A DNA stretch of 64,000 nt from Exiguobacterium sp. RIT594 (GTDB lineage: Bacteria > Bacillota > Bacilli > Exiguobacteriales > Exiguobacteriaceae), in NCBI RefSeq assembly GCF_003339585.1, contig NZ_QPKF01000001.1, forward strand, positions 744,001 to 808,000, in the 5' to 3' direction. Shown here piece after piece: positions 1 to 8,718 of this stretch (the first letter of the stretch is position 1; each line of letters begins with the position of its first letter). Under the pieces are notes generated by a model. It was not told the DNA's origin. It searched no databases and saw only the letters and a program-made list of their open reading frames with translations. A program made the translations under genes and the position numbers.

Positions 1-1061
1 CCGATACCAGTTCAACGGATGATTTACATCAATTGGATGAGATGGAAATTGATGCGCTTGGAGAAGTCGGGAACATCTCGTTAGGAAATTCCGCGACAGC
101 CCTTTCTGCATTGTTGAATCAAAAAGTCGAAATCACGACACCACACGTGCGGATGATTACGATGGAAGAATTGCGGAGTCGTTATCCGATTCCCCACGTC
201 GCTCTTCGCGTTGGATATACAGAAGGATTCAAAGGAGAAAACGTTTTGATTTTGACACAACGGGATGCTTCCGTCATTGCGAATTTAATGATGGGCGGCG
301 ATGGTGTCGTTGATGAGAGCCTTGAGATGGAACCGATTGCGCTGTCTGCCGTTCAGGAAGCGATGAACCAGATGATGGGAGCGGCTGCGACCTCGATGTC
401 GACCGTGTTCTCAATGCGCATCGATATCTCGCCTCCAGCGGTCGAAATTTTTGATTTCTCGCAAGAAAAAACAATTGTGGACAGCTTCTCGTTATGGGAA
501 AGCATGGTCATCATCGAATTTGATTTGAAAATCGGAACGCTGATCGACTCAAAAATCGTCCAATTGGCACCACTTGAATTTTCCAAACAATTGATTCAGA
601 AATTATTCAATGCCAGTACGACAACGAGTGAACCGGCACCCGCAGTTCAAGTCCCTGCACCAGAACCGGTCCGGGAACAGCCGGCCGCGTCTCAGCCGCA
701 GCCGGAACCCCGGTATGAAGCACCACCCGAACACAAAAAGGAGCCGGTTGGCGTCAGTCCTGTTCAGTTCGGTCAGTTTTCTGAAGTGCAACAAGAAGGT
801 CCGCCCGGCAACATCGGCATGCTCTACGATGTACCGTTGAATGTCACAGTCGAACTGGGACGGACGCGCCGGTCAGTCCGGGACATTTTGGAATTAACAC
901 AAGGTTCCATCATTGAACTGGATAAATTAGCAGGAGAACCCGTTGACGTGTTCGTCAATAATACATTGATTGCAACGGGAGAAGTCGTCGTCATCGAAGA
1001 AAACTTCGGTGTCCGGATTACAGAGATCGTCAATACAAAAGAACGTCTGCGGATGTTCTAA
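1..1061 (+). CDS. fliY: Flagellar switch protein FliY (CheC/FliN-type CheY-P phosphatase), 5' truncated by the window
   Basis: This is the C-ring switch component that binds and dephosphorylates CheY-P at the flagellar motor. The reading frame is open from base 3 to the stop at 1061, so the N-terminal CheY-binding peptide lies outside the window. A TTG at 33 is internal, not the real start. Two CheC-type phosphatase motifs are visible: EIDALGEVGNISLGNSA near the beginning and the paired EAMNQMMGAA about 100 residues later. A proline/glutamine-rich linker follows (bases about 630-750). The last ~80 residues form a FliN/SpoA surface-presentation domain (VPLNVTVELGR onward). It heads the visible part of the fla/che operon, 12 bases before cheY, in the same order as in B. 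subtilis. Identification is firm; only the missing start is uncertain. Confidence 0.95.
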   Translation, partial: DTSSTDDLHQLDEMEIDALGEVGNISLGNSATALSALLNQKVEITTPHVRMITMEELRSRYPIPHVALRVGYTEGFKGENVLILTQRDASVIANLMMGGDGVVDESLEMEPIALSAVQEAMNQMMGAAATSMSTVFSMRIDISPPAVEIFDFSQEKTIVDSFSLWESMVIIEFDLKIGTLIDSKIVQLAPLEFSKQLIQKLFNASTTTSEPAPAVQVPAPEPVREQPAASQPQPEPRYEAPPEHKKEPVGVSPVQFGQFSEVQQEGPPGNIGMLYDVPLNVTVELGRTRRSVRDILELTQGSIIELDKLAGEPVDVFVNNTLIATGEVVVIEENFGVRITEIVNTKERLRMF

Positions 1062-1073
1062 GGAGGAAATAGG

Positions 1074-1439
1074 ATGAGTGCAAAAGTTTTGATTGTAGAT
1101 GATGCAGCTTTCATGCGAATGATGATTAAGGAAATTTTATCGAAAAACGGCTATGACGTCGTCGGTGAGGCTGAAAACGGACGTGAAGCCGTTTCGAAAT
1201 ATAAAGAGTTAACGCCGGATCTCGTCACACTTGATATCACGATGCCGGAAATGGACGGGATTTCAGCATTAAAAGAAATCAAAGCCTTCAACCCGGCTGC
1301 CAAAGTCATCATGTGTTCGGCGATGGGACAACAATCGATGGTCATCGATGCGATTCAAGCCGGAGCAAAAGACTTCATCGTCAAACCGTTCCAGGCAGAC
1401 CGTGTACTCGAAGCCGTTTCGAAAACCATTTCATCATGA
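1074..1439 (+). CDS. cheY: Chemotaxis response regulator CheY
   Basis: Single-domain receiver of 121 residues that carries the phosphoryl signal from CheA to the FliM/FliY switch. The acidic pair D9-D10, phosphoacceptor D54 (TLDITMPEMDG), S82 at the Thr/Ser switch position and K104 (IVKPF) are all present, so it should be phosphorylatable. There is no output domain. The ribosome site AAGGAGG lies just upstream of ATG 1074. Its stop codon overlaps the fliO start as ATGA. Placement between fliY and fliO matches B. subtilis. Confidence 0.97.
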   Translation: MSAKVLIVDDAAFMRMMIKEILSKNGYDVVGEAENGREAVSKYKELTPDLVTLDITMPEMDGISALKEIKAFNPAAKVIMCSAMGQQSMVIDAIQAGAKDFIVKPFQADRVLEAVSKTISS

Positions 1440-1930
1440 GAAGACTGACCTGTTTGACCTGTCTTCTCCTGTTCCTGCTGACGCATCAGGTCGGTGCCGA
1501 AACAGTGGAAGAGAAGCTCAACCCATCTAAGAAAAATGAACCTACAACACAACAGGTCGACGGGTCATCGACAGTCGTCACGGTCGTAAAAATCGTCGTG
1601 ACACTCGCAGTTTTGATTGGTGGATTCCTGCTTGCTGTCCGTTTCATCAATGAACGGACAAAGGGAGTCCGTCAATCGAGCCGACTGTCGCATCTCGGTG
1701 GTGTCCCGCTTGGCAAAGATCGATCCGTTCAGCTCGTGAGGGTTCACGGTAAGATTTATGTTGTCGGTGTCGGTCAAAACGTTGAATTGCTTGATACGAT
1801 TGAAGAAGATGACGAATGGTTAGCAACGGATACATCCGACAGCCCACCACATACGTCAGCCGCATCTCCGTTTCTGGAATCATTTAAGCAACAGCTCGAT
1901 CAGTTCCAGAAGAAACGAGGACGGTCATGA
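1436..1930 (+). CDS. fliO: Flagellar export apparatus assembly protein FliO (FliZ)
   Basis: Small bitopic membrane protein of 164 residues that helps assemble the FliP pore of the flagellar type III export gate. Residues 1-22 look like a signal peptide (MRRLTCLTCLLLFLL, cleavage near VGAE). A second hydrophobic segment (about residues 45-65, VVKIVVTLAVLIGGFLLAV) is the membrane anchor. A cytoplasmic FliO domain follows (LGGVPLGKDRSVQLVRVHGKIYVVG). The ATG at 1436 was chosen because it overlaps the cheY stop (ATGA) and gives the signal peptide; the frame is open further upstream, but that extension lies inside cheY. The C-terminal tail is acidic then glutamine/lysine-rich and poorly conserved. 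Confidence 0.9.
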   Translation: MRRLTCLTCLLLFLLTHQVGAETVEEKLNPSKKNEPTTQQVDGSSTVVTVVKIVVTLAVLIGGFLLAVRFINERTKGVRQSSRLSHLGGVPLGKDRSVQLVRVHGKIYVVGVGQNVELLDTIEEDDEWLATDTSDSPPHTSAASPFLESFKQQLDQFQKKRGRS

Positions 1931-2595
1931 CGACGATTGAAAACTTGATCTCCTTGGATACGCCGTCCGGGACGGCAACTTCCATCAAATTACTGGTCTT
2001 ACTTACGCTTTTATCATTAGCACCGTCGTTACTGATTTTGATGACATGTTTCACACGCGTCATCGTCGTCTTATCCTTTGTGCGTTCTGCTTTAGGAACA
2101 CAACAAACACCGCCGAACCAACTGCTTGTCGGACTGGCGTTATTCATCACATTGTTCGTTATGGCGCCTATTTTAACGGAATTGAACACGACGGCCTTAC
2201 AACCGTACATGGACGACAAAATCAGTCAAGAGGAAGCCTTTGATCAAGCCGGAGGAACGATGAAACGTTTTATGTCTCAGTACACACGGAGCAATGACTT
2301 AGAACTCTTTTTGAAATATGGCAATTACGAGAAGCCGGAGAAGGTGGAAGATATTCCGCTCGTCGCGTTAGTACCGGCCTATGCCATCAGTGAGTTAAAG
2401 ACGGCGTTTCAAATCGGATTTATGATTTTCATTCCGTTCCTCGTCATCGATATGGTCGTTTCGAGTGTCTTGATGTCGATGGGGATGATGATGTTACCAC
2501 CGGTCATGATTGCCTTACCGTTTAAATTATTATTGTTCATTTTAGTAGATGGTTGGCATTTAATTGTCGAATCACTACTCGTCAGCATGCGATAG
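1927..2595 (+). CDS. fliP: Flagellar export gate protein FliP
   Basis: Core pore subunit of the flagellar type III secretion gate, 222 residues, about the family length. It shows the expected hydrophobic segments: an N-terminal one near residues 18-40 (LLVLLTLLSLAPSLLILMT), then the conserved RVIVVLSFVRSALGTQQTPPNQ region. The C-terminal membrane hairpin includes MGMMMLPPVMIALPFKLLLF. The start overlaps the fliO stop (ATGA), implying coupled translation. FliP, FliQ and FliR form a helical 5:4:1 complex in known systems, which explains why the three are adjacent. Confidence 0.97.
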   Translation: MTTIENLISLDTPSGTATSIKLLVLLTLLSLAPSLLILMTCFTRVIVVLSFVRSALGTQQTPPNQLLVGLALFITLFVMAPILTELNTTALQPYMDDKISQEEAFDQAGGTMKRFMSQYTRSNDLELFLKYGNYEKPEKVEDIPLVALVPAYAISELKTAFQIGFMIFIPFLVIDMVVSSVLMSMGMMMLPPVMIALPFKLLLFILVDGWHLIVESLLVSMR

Positions 2596-2606
2596 GGAGG
2601 GACGAC

Positions 2607-2879
2607 ATGACGCAGGAAATGATTATTCAATTAGCCAGTTCGGCCGTATGGACCTTGTTAAAGGTGTCAGCTCCGCTCTTGCTCGTCTCACTCGTCGTTG
2701 GACTTCTCGTCAGCATCTTGCAGGCGACGACTCAAATTCAAGAGCAGACCTTATCGTTTGTTCCGAAGATTGTTGCCGTTTTTTTAGCACTCGTCTTTTT
2801 CGGTCCATGGATCATGGAAGAACTCAAAACGTTTACGATTGAAATCTTCAAACAGATTGCCGAGGTTTCGCGGAAATGA
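2607..2879 (+). CDS. fliQ: Flagellar export gate protein FliQ
   Basis: Small two-helix membrane subunit of the export gate, 90 residues, the usual family size. Helix one is around WTLLKVSAPLLLVSLVVGLLV and helix two around IVAVFLALVFFGPWIM. ATG 2607 has a GGGAGG ribosome site eight bases upstream; the frame is open to 2553, but that extension lies in fliP. The stop overlaps the start of fliR (ATGA). Confidence 0.96.
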   Translation: MTQEMIIQLASSAVWTLLKVSAPLLLVSLVVGLLVSILQATTQIQEQTLSFVPKIVAVFLALVFFGPWIMEELKTFTIEIFKQIAEVSRK

Positions 2880-3643
2880 CGTTACTGTCCTTTGTCAGTG
2901 TTTTTTTACTTGTATTTGGTCGACTCGTTGGATTTTTAGTGGCTGCTCCTTTGTTTTCATCGAAGCAGTTACCCGCTCAGCATAAATTGGCAATCGCTGC
3001 CGGACTTGCCTATTTTGCCAGTTATGCGGTCAAGACGACGGTTCAAGTCGATGACATCGATTTCTTTTTTCGAATGGGAACAGAAGTCATCATTGGGCTC
3101 GCCCTCGGTTTGCTCGCCAGTTTTTTACTGTATGCGCCACAAATGGCCGGATCAATCATTGATTTACAGATGGGGCTGGCGATGGCATCGGCATATGATC
3201 CGATGTTTGGTGGTCAATCGCCGATCGTCGGCCGATTTTTTTACATGTTGACACTGCTCGTGTTGCTGGCATCAGATATGCATTTGATTTTACTGGATGG
3301 CATCTATACGAGTTTTAAAATCTTTCCGCCCGGTAGTGCGATTAACGTTTCCGGAGAAGCCGGCATGAGCTTAGTCGTTCGTGTCGTCGGGCTCGCGATG
3401 CTCACGGCTCTTCAAATGGCGATGCCACTTGTGGTCGCCCTGTTTTTAGTTGATTTGGCGCTTGGGTTTTTAGCGAAAACCGCACCCCAGTTCAATATTT
3501 TTGCGATTGGATTTTCTGTCAAGTTATTGATGGGTTATGCGATTTTGTTTTTACTCGCCGGAGCAACCATTACCGGGATTTCTCGATTTGTTCCCTTATT
3601 ACAAGACGTATTGTCCGATGCGATTCAATTACTAGGAGGTTGA
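2876..3643 (+). CDS. fliR: Flagellar export gate protein FliR
   Basis: Polytopic inner-membrane subunit of the FliPQR gate, 255 residues with about six hydrophobic segments, typical of the family. Landmarks include FGRLVGFLVAAPLFSSKQLPAQHKLAIA at the N terminus (read in parts), the GSIIDLQMGLAMASAYDP segment and a hydrophobic C terminus. It starts at the ATGA shared with the fliQ stop and ends one base before flhB. In some clostridia FliR and FlhB are fused; here they are separate. Confidence 0.96.
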   Translation: MTLLSFVSVFLLVFGRLVGFLVAAPLFSSKQLPAQHKLAIAAGLAYFASYAVKTTVQVDDIDFFFRMGTEVIIGLALGLLASFLLYAPQMAGSIIDLQMGLAMASAYDPMFGGQSPIVGRFFYMLTLLVLLASDMHLILLDGIYTSFKIFPPGSAINVSGEAGMSLVVRVVGLAMLTALQMAMPLVVALFLVDLALGFLAKTAPQFNIFAIGFSVKLLMGYAILFLLAGATITGISRFVPLLQDVLSDAIQLLGG

Positions 3644-3644
3644 G

Positions 3645-4736
3645 ATGGGAAAATATACATTAACGCTTGACCTCCAGTATTTTGCGGGCGAAAAGACGGA
3701 AAAGGCATCCCCTCGAAAACGTGATGATTCTCGAAAAAAAGGTCAGGTCGCAAAGTCGGCTGATTTAACAAGTAGTTTGATGTTGTTCGGAATGTTCTTG
3801 ATTTTATTTTTCTTTGGTCCGTTTCTAGGGAAACGGTTCGTCATGGTATTAGAAGATGGACTGAGTGCCCAAACGGTCTTAGTCGCTGTCGAAGAAGGAC
3901 GCGTCCAGGAAGTCATGATTGAAATGCTGGTCCAAATGAGTATTTTGGTTGCACCCTTCTTTTTGACAGCAGTCGTCATCGGCATTTTAGGGAATTTTGT
4001 GCAGATTGGAGCATTGCTCAGTACAGAATCGATTCAACCGAAACTCGACCGGATCAATCCGCTGCAAGGCGTCAAACGAATCGTCAGCATGAAAGCATTA
4101 ATTGAATTCTTAAAATCGGTATTTAAATTACTTGTCATCGGTGTGACGAGTGGAACAGTCTTATGGAATAACAAAGTAGAAATTTCACGTTTGACGTCAG
4201 AACCGATTGGTGACGCCTTGGCGATTATCGGTCATCTGACGTTCCTGTTGGGGATTTCAGTCAGTATCGCGTTGATCGTCCTTGCTGTCCTTGACTTTGC
4301 TTATCAAAAATTCGATTTTGAAAAGTCGATTCGGATGAGTAAACAAGACTTAAAGGATGAGCATAAGAATACAGAAGGGGATCCGCAAATCAAAGGGAAA
4401 ATCAAACAGCAACAACGGGAAATGGCGATGCGGCGGATGATGCAGGAAATACCGAACGCCGATGTAGTCATTACGAACCCGACCCATTACGCCGTAGCGA
4501 TTCAGTATGATGACGGCAAACATGCCGCACCTATTGTCGTCGCCAAGGGAGTGGATGCTGTCGCATTCCGGATTCGGGAGAAGGCGACAGCAGCTGAGAT
4601 CCCGATTATTGAAAATAGACCGCTCGCACGAGCATTATTCGCAAAATCAGAAATAGGAATGGCAGTGGATGAATCATTTTATCAGGCACTCGCTGAAACA
4701 CTCGCCTTTGTCTATCAAATGAAACAAGCGAAATGA
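3645..4736 (+). CDS. flhB: Flagellar export substrate-specificity switch FlhB
   Basis: Export gate component of 363 residues that self-cleaves to switch export from rod/hook to filament substrates. The N-terminal motif GEKTEKASPRKRDDSRKKGQV is followed by four membrane helices to about residue 215. The cytoplasmic domain contains the autocleavage site N278-P279-T280-H281. Residues beyond the cleavage site (HYAVAIQYD...APIVVAKG) match the FlhBc fold. The ribosome site AGGAGG overlaps the end of fliR, and the start is one base after that stop. Nothing is missing. Confidence 0.97.
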   Translation: MGKYTLTLDLQYFAGEKTEKASPRKRDDSRKKGQVAKSADLTSSLMLFGMFLILFFFGPFLGKRFVMVLEDGLSAQTVLVAVEEGRVQEVMIEMLVQMSILVAPFFLTAVVIGILGNFVQIGALLSTESIQPKLDRINPLQGVKRIVSMKALIEFLKSVFKLLVIGVTSGTVLWNNKVEISRLTSEPIGDALAIIGHLTFLLGISVSIALIVLAVLDFAYQKFDFEKSIRMSKQDLKDEHKNTEGDPQIKGKIKQQQREMAMRRMMQEIPNADVVITNPTHYAVAIQYDDGKHAAPIVVAKGVDAVAFRIREKATAAEIPIIENRPLARALFAKSEIGMAVDESFYQALAETLAFVYQMKQAK

Positions 4737-4750
4737 AAGGATGAAGCATC

Positions 4751-6775
4751 ATGACCATTTCAACACGAGATTTATCTGTCCTGCTAGGCGTCATTATGAT
4801 TGTCTTCATGCTCGTCATTCCACTGCCAGGATTTTTACTCGATTTTCTTATCATCATCAACATTTTGATTGCCTTAATGGTCTTACTTGTCGCGATGAAC
4901 GCGAAGGAAGCATTGGAATTTTCTGTGTTCCCGACCCTCTTGCTGATCGTGACCCTGTTCCGATTGGCACTAAACGTCTCGACGACCCGATCGATTCTCT
5001 CGAACGGGAACGGTGGAGAAGTCATTGAAGCATTTGGTAGTTTCGTTGTCGGCGGAAACGCTCTGGTTGGATTCGTCGTATTCCTGATTCTTGTATTGAT
5101 TCAGTTTTTGGTCATCACGAAAGGATCGGAGCGGGTATCGGAAGTATCGGCCCGGTTTACGCTCGATGCGATGCCCGGAAAACAGATGGCGATTGATGCC
5201 GATTTGAACTCCGGTATGATCGACGAATTACAAGCCCGGACACGCCGCCAAAAAATTCAGTCGGAAGCCGATTTTTACGGCGCGATGGATGGAGCTTCGA
5301 AATTCGTCAAGGGAGACGCGATTGCCGGAATCATCATCGTCATCATCAACTTGATTTTCGGAATGATCATCGGTGTCGTCCAACAAGGGTTACCGATGAC
5401 CGAATCAATCAGCTTATACACCTTGTTGACGGTCGGTGACGGTCTTGTCAGTCAAATCCCGGCCTTATTGATTTCTGTCGCAACCGGAATTATCGTTACC
5501 CGCTCGACTTCTGACGGTAACTTAGGGGAAGACATCATCGGTCAGCTCTCACGGACACCGCTCCTCGTCATGATTGGAGCCGGTGCCATCTTCCTGTTAG
5601 GTCTTTTTACAGCGATTCCCGATTACGTGACGATTCCTGTCGCGGCAGCAGCGGCCTTTTTCGCTTGGCGATTGACCCGAACGTCAAAAGCAGCTCAAGA
5701 AGAAGTCGCTGTCGAAGAGGCACCAACTGAAAACCTGCGATCGAGCGAATCCGTCATTTCCCTCTTGAACGTCGATACGATCGAGTTTGAATTTGGCTAT
5801 GGTTTGATCCCGCTCGCAGATGAAGCACAAGGTGGGGATTTACTCGACCGGGTCGTCATGATCCGGAGACAGTTGGCACTTGAACTTGGATTCGTCTTAC
5901 CGACAGTCCGGATTCGTGACCATCTGCAACTCCCGCCGAACCACTACCGGATTAAAATCCGCGGAAGTGAGATGGCAACCGGCGAACTGCTGCTCGATCA
6001 TTATCTGGCAATGAGTCCGGGTGTCGATGATCCGGAAATCCAAGGGATCGAGACGGTTGAACCCGCGTTCGGGATGCCGGCCTTATGGATTGATGAACGG
6101 ACGAGAAGCCGGGCTGAGATGTCCGGATATACAGTCGTCGACCCGCCATCTGTTGTCGCCACACATTTGACGGAACTTCTGAAAAAACATGCGGCCGATT
6201 TACTCGGCCGGGAAGAGACAAAACAACTGGTCGATCATTTAAAGGAATCGCATCCGATTTTAGTCGACGAAGTGACACCGCAATTGTTGTCGATCGGCGA
6301 GCTGCAAAAAGTGTTCGTGCAGTTGTTAAAAGAAAAAATCTCAATTCGAAACTTACCGCTTATCTTTGAGACACTCGCTGATTATGCGGCTGTGACGAAA
6401 GATAGTGATTTGTTAGCTGAATATGTCCGTCAAGCATTAGCCCGACAAATTACGGAACAAGTCTTACAAGGAGACATATTACACGTTGTGACGGTATCGA
6501 GTGAACTGGAGATGGAGATCCAGTCAGCGATTCAAAAAACGGAGTTCGGCAATTATTTGGCGCTTGATCCGGATAAGGCAACACATTTCATTGAGTCATT
6601 AAATGAATTGACGGCAGAATTCGAACGGTACGGAGCTCAGCCAATCGTTTTGGCATCACCAAGTATTCGGATGTTTGTTCGTCAATTAACAGAACGTTAT
6701 TTCCCGGATGTACCTGTTCTGTCTTATAACGAATTGATTCCGACAATTGAAGTCAAGAGTATTGGGGTGATTTAA
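4751..6775 (+). CDS. flhA: Flagellar export gate protein FlhA
   Basis: Large export gate subunit of 674 residues forming the nonameric cytoplasmic ring that receives export substrates. About eight hydrophobic helices occupy roughly residues 10-315. Between them lies the FHIPEP-family signature (around RFTLDAMPGKQMAIDADLNSG). The cytoplasmic domain begins near residue 335. The length is normal. It is 14 bases downstream of flhB with an AAGGATG ribosome site, and is followed after three bases by flhF. Confidence 0.97.
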   Translation: MTISTRDLSVLLGVIMIVFMLVIPLPGFLLDFLIIINILIALMVLLVAMNAKEALEFSVFPTLLLIVTLFRLALNVSTTRSILSNGNGGEVIEAFGSFVVGGNALVGFVVFLILVLIQFLVITKGSERVSEVSARFTLDAMPGKQMAIDADLNSGMIDELQARTRRQKIQSEADFYGAMDGASKFVKGDAIAGIIIVIINLIFGMIIGVVQQGLPMTESISLYTLLTVGDGLVSQIPALLISVATGIIVTRSTSDGNLGEDIIGQLSRTPLLVMIGAGAIFLLGLFTAIPDYVTIPVAAAAAFFAWRLTRTSKAAQEEVAVEEAPTENLRSSESVISLLNVDTIEFEFGYGLIPLADEAQGGDLLDRVVMIRRQLALELGFVLPTVRIRDHLQLPPNHYRIKIRGSEMATGELLLDHYLAMSPGVDDPEIQGIETVEPAFGMPALWIDERTRSRAEMSGYTVVDPPSVVATHLTELLKKHAADLLGREETKQLVDHLKESHPILVDEVTPQLLSIGELQKVFVQLLKEKISIRNLPLIFETLADYAAVTKDSDLLAEYVRQALARQITEQVLQGDILHVVTVSSELEMEIQSAIQKTEFGNYLALDPDKATHFIESLNELTAEFERYGAQPIVLASPSIRMFVRQLTERYFPDVPVLSYNELIPTIEVKSIGVI

Positions 6776-6778
6776 CAC

Positions 6779-7846
6779 ATGATGGTAAAACGAATTATCG
6801 CAAATTCTGTCAGCGAAGCGATGGAACTGGTTAAACAAGACTTAGGAAATGATGCCATCATTTTGAACACACGACAGATCAAAGTGGGCGGTTTGTTCGG
6901 CTTATTTGCACAAAAAAAAGTGGAGCTCGTCGCCTCAGTCGAAGAACATCCGATCGAAAAAATAATACAGCCTGTAAAACAGGTTACGGCTGAGCTGCAA
7001 CCAACTAAATCAGTCGTTCAAAGTCATCCGTCAATGATCGAGCCGCTTAGTCCGAAGATTGTCTCGTTCGCTTCACGGCGGTTGCCGGAAGCGCTGAGCT
7101 CATACGAAGTTTTGCTTGCTGAACCTGCCCTGCAACATGAAGCGGAGGCACTCTATGATTTATTGGTGTCCACTTACTACAAGACCAATGATGTGAGACA
7201 GGTCGAACAAGCCTTCATCGCGACTGTGACTGCTCCTATTCAAGTCACGACGGCAACTTCCCGTTTCATCATGGTGACCGGACCGACGGGAGTCGGAAAA
7301 ACGACGACGCTTGCTAAACTGGCTGCTTATTACCGCCTTACGAAACAACAAACCGTTGGATTGATTACGACGGATACATATCGGATTTCAGCCATCGAAC
7401 AATTGCGGACTTATGCCGACATCATCGATATTCCGTTACGCGTCGCCTATGATTTACAAGAATTCGAACAAGCGAAAGTCGACTTATCCGACTGTGACGT
7501 CATCCTGGTCGACACGGCGGGAAGAAATTTTCTTGACGCGGGTTATGTCGAACAGTTAAAAAAGCGGCATGATTTTTCAGAGACGGATGTATTTCTTGTA
7601 CTCAGCTTAACGTCGAAGTACCGCGATTTAGAACAGATTCAACAACGGTTCGATCAAGTCCCGTTGTCCGGATTCATTTTTACCAAAGCCGATGAGACAA
7701 CAGATTTGTGGTCGATTTACGGACTGACGAAAAAGACACAGTTGCCTGTGTTTTGTCTGACGACAGGACAAGAAGTACCTGAAGACATCATCTGGCCGAC
7801 AAGTGCAGAAGTTTCCCGAATGATTGTAGAAAGAGGGTTAAGATGA
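6779..7846 (+). CDS. flhF: Flagellar biosynthesis SRP-type GTPase FlhF
   Basis: SRP54/FtsY-like GTPase of 355 residues that governs where, and in some species how many, flagella are built. The P-loop GPTGVGKT spans residues 168-175. The other GTPase motifs are visible: DTYRISAIEQL, the DTAGRN of G3, and TKADE of G4. The N-terminal B domain is weakly conserved with a glutamine/proline-rich linker. Two adjacent ATGs (6779 and 6782) can both serve as start; GGGGTGA upstream fits either. Its stop overlaps the flhG start. Confidence 0.95.
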   Translation: MMVKRIIANSVSEAMELVKQDLGNDAIILNTRQIKVGGLFGLFAQKKVELVASVEEHPIEKIIQPVKQVTAELQPTKSVVQSHPSMIEPLSPKIVSFASRRLPEALSSYEVLLAEPALQHEAEALYDLLVSTYYKTNDVRQVEQAFIATVTAPIQVTTATSRFIMVTGPTGVGKTTTLAKLAAYYRLTKQQTVGLITTDTYRISAIEQLRTYADIIDIPLRVAYDLQEFEQAKVDLSDCDVILVDTAGRNFLDAGYVEQLKKRHDFSETDVFLVLSLTSKYRDLEQIQQRFDQVPLSGFIFTKADETTDLWSIYGLTKKTQLPVFCLTTGQEVPEDIIWPTSAEVSRMIVERGLR

Positions 7847-8697
7847 TGCCAGAAGATCAGGCACGAGCGTTAAGATCAAAAGTTTCTGTACGGCAGACCA
7901 AAACCATTGCAATCGTCAGTGGTAAAGGCGGGGTCGGAAAAACGAATGTCGCGGTGAATCTCGGTGTCGCGCTATCGTTGCAAGCCAAAAAAGTATTAAT
8001 CATTGATTTGGACATCGGCATGGCGAATGTCGGTGTGCTGCTCGGAAAATCGTCTAGAGTTTCATTGATGGATTGTGTCAAGGAACGGTCACCCTTGACC
8101 CAAGCCGTCGTCGAAGCGACGCCGGAGCTGCATTTCATTCATGGCGGAAGCGGATTCACAGAATTAATGGATCTGACGGATCACGATGTCGAATTCATGA
8201 TGAGCGAGTTTCGGTTTTTCTATGAATATGATTTCGTCTTACTCGATCTGGGTGCCGGAGCAACACATCAGACTTTTGATTTCATCAGCAGTGCGGATGA
8301 AGCATGGCTGGTCGTGACGCCTGAACCGACGTCAATCATGGACGGATACGCTTTCGTCAAACTTGCGCATCACCACGCACATGAACTTCCTGTCGCAGTC
8401 ATCGTCAATCGGGCAACGAACGGCCAAGAAGCGCTTGAAACATTTGACCGTCTACAACAGGTCAGTCAGAACTTTTTGGAAAAATCGTTGCGCTTCGTCG
8501 GTTTTTTGCCGGATGATCCGACTGTCATGAAGGCAGTCAAAGCCCAACGACCATTTTATGTATTTGATCGGACGAGTGATGTCAGTTGGCGACTTGATCA
8601 TATTACGACATCGCTGACGGGGCTTCAGGTCCAGGAACAGAAATTTTTAGACCGGTTACTGAATCGTTTGAAAAAACGGCATAACCGTGTCCGCTAA
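7843..8697 (+). CDS. flhG: Flagellar number regulator FlhG (YlxH, MinD-like ATPase)
   Basis: MinD/ParA-type ATPase of 284 residues that stimulates FlhF GTP hydrolysis and restrains flagellar placement and number. The deviant Walker A motif GKGGVGKT lies at residues 27-34, with the downstream LIIDLDIGMANVGVLLG and DLGAG switch elements. An N-terminal stretch of about 20 residues before the ATPase core corresponds to the FlhF-activating helix. Start ATG 7843 overlaps the flhF stop. In B. subtilis the next gene is cheB; here cheA follows after 21 bases. Confidence 0.94.
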   Translation: MMPEDQARALRSKVSVRQTKTIAIVSGKGGVGKTNVAVNLGVALSLQAKKVLIIDLDIGMANVGVLLGKSSRVSLMDCVKERSPLTQAVVEATPELHFIHGGSGFTELMDLTDHDVEFMMSEFRFFYEYDFVLLDLGAGATHQTFDFISSADEAWLVVTPEPTSIMDGYAFVKLAHHHAHELPVAVIVNRATNGQEALETFDRLQQVSQNFLEKSLRFVGFLPDDPTVMKAVKAQRPFYVFDRTSDVSWRLDHITTSLTGLQVQEQKFLDRLLNRLKKRHNRVR

Positions 8698-8718
8698 CCA
8701 TAAAGGAGGATACGTTCC

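Noticed and set aside
5952-6344. Reverse-strand open frame of 130 codons inside flhA
   Set aside because: It overlaps a conserved domain of flhA fully, lacks a ribosome site and yields an Arg/Ser-rich nonsense composition.
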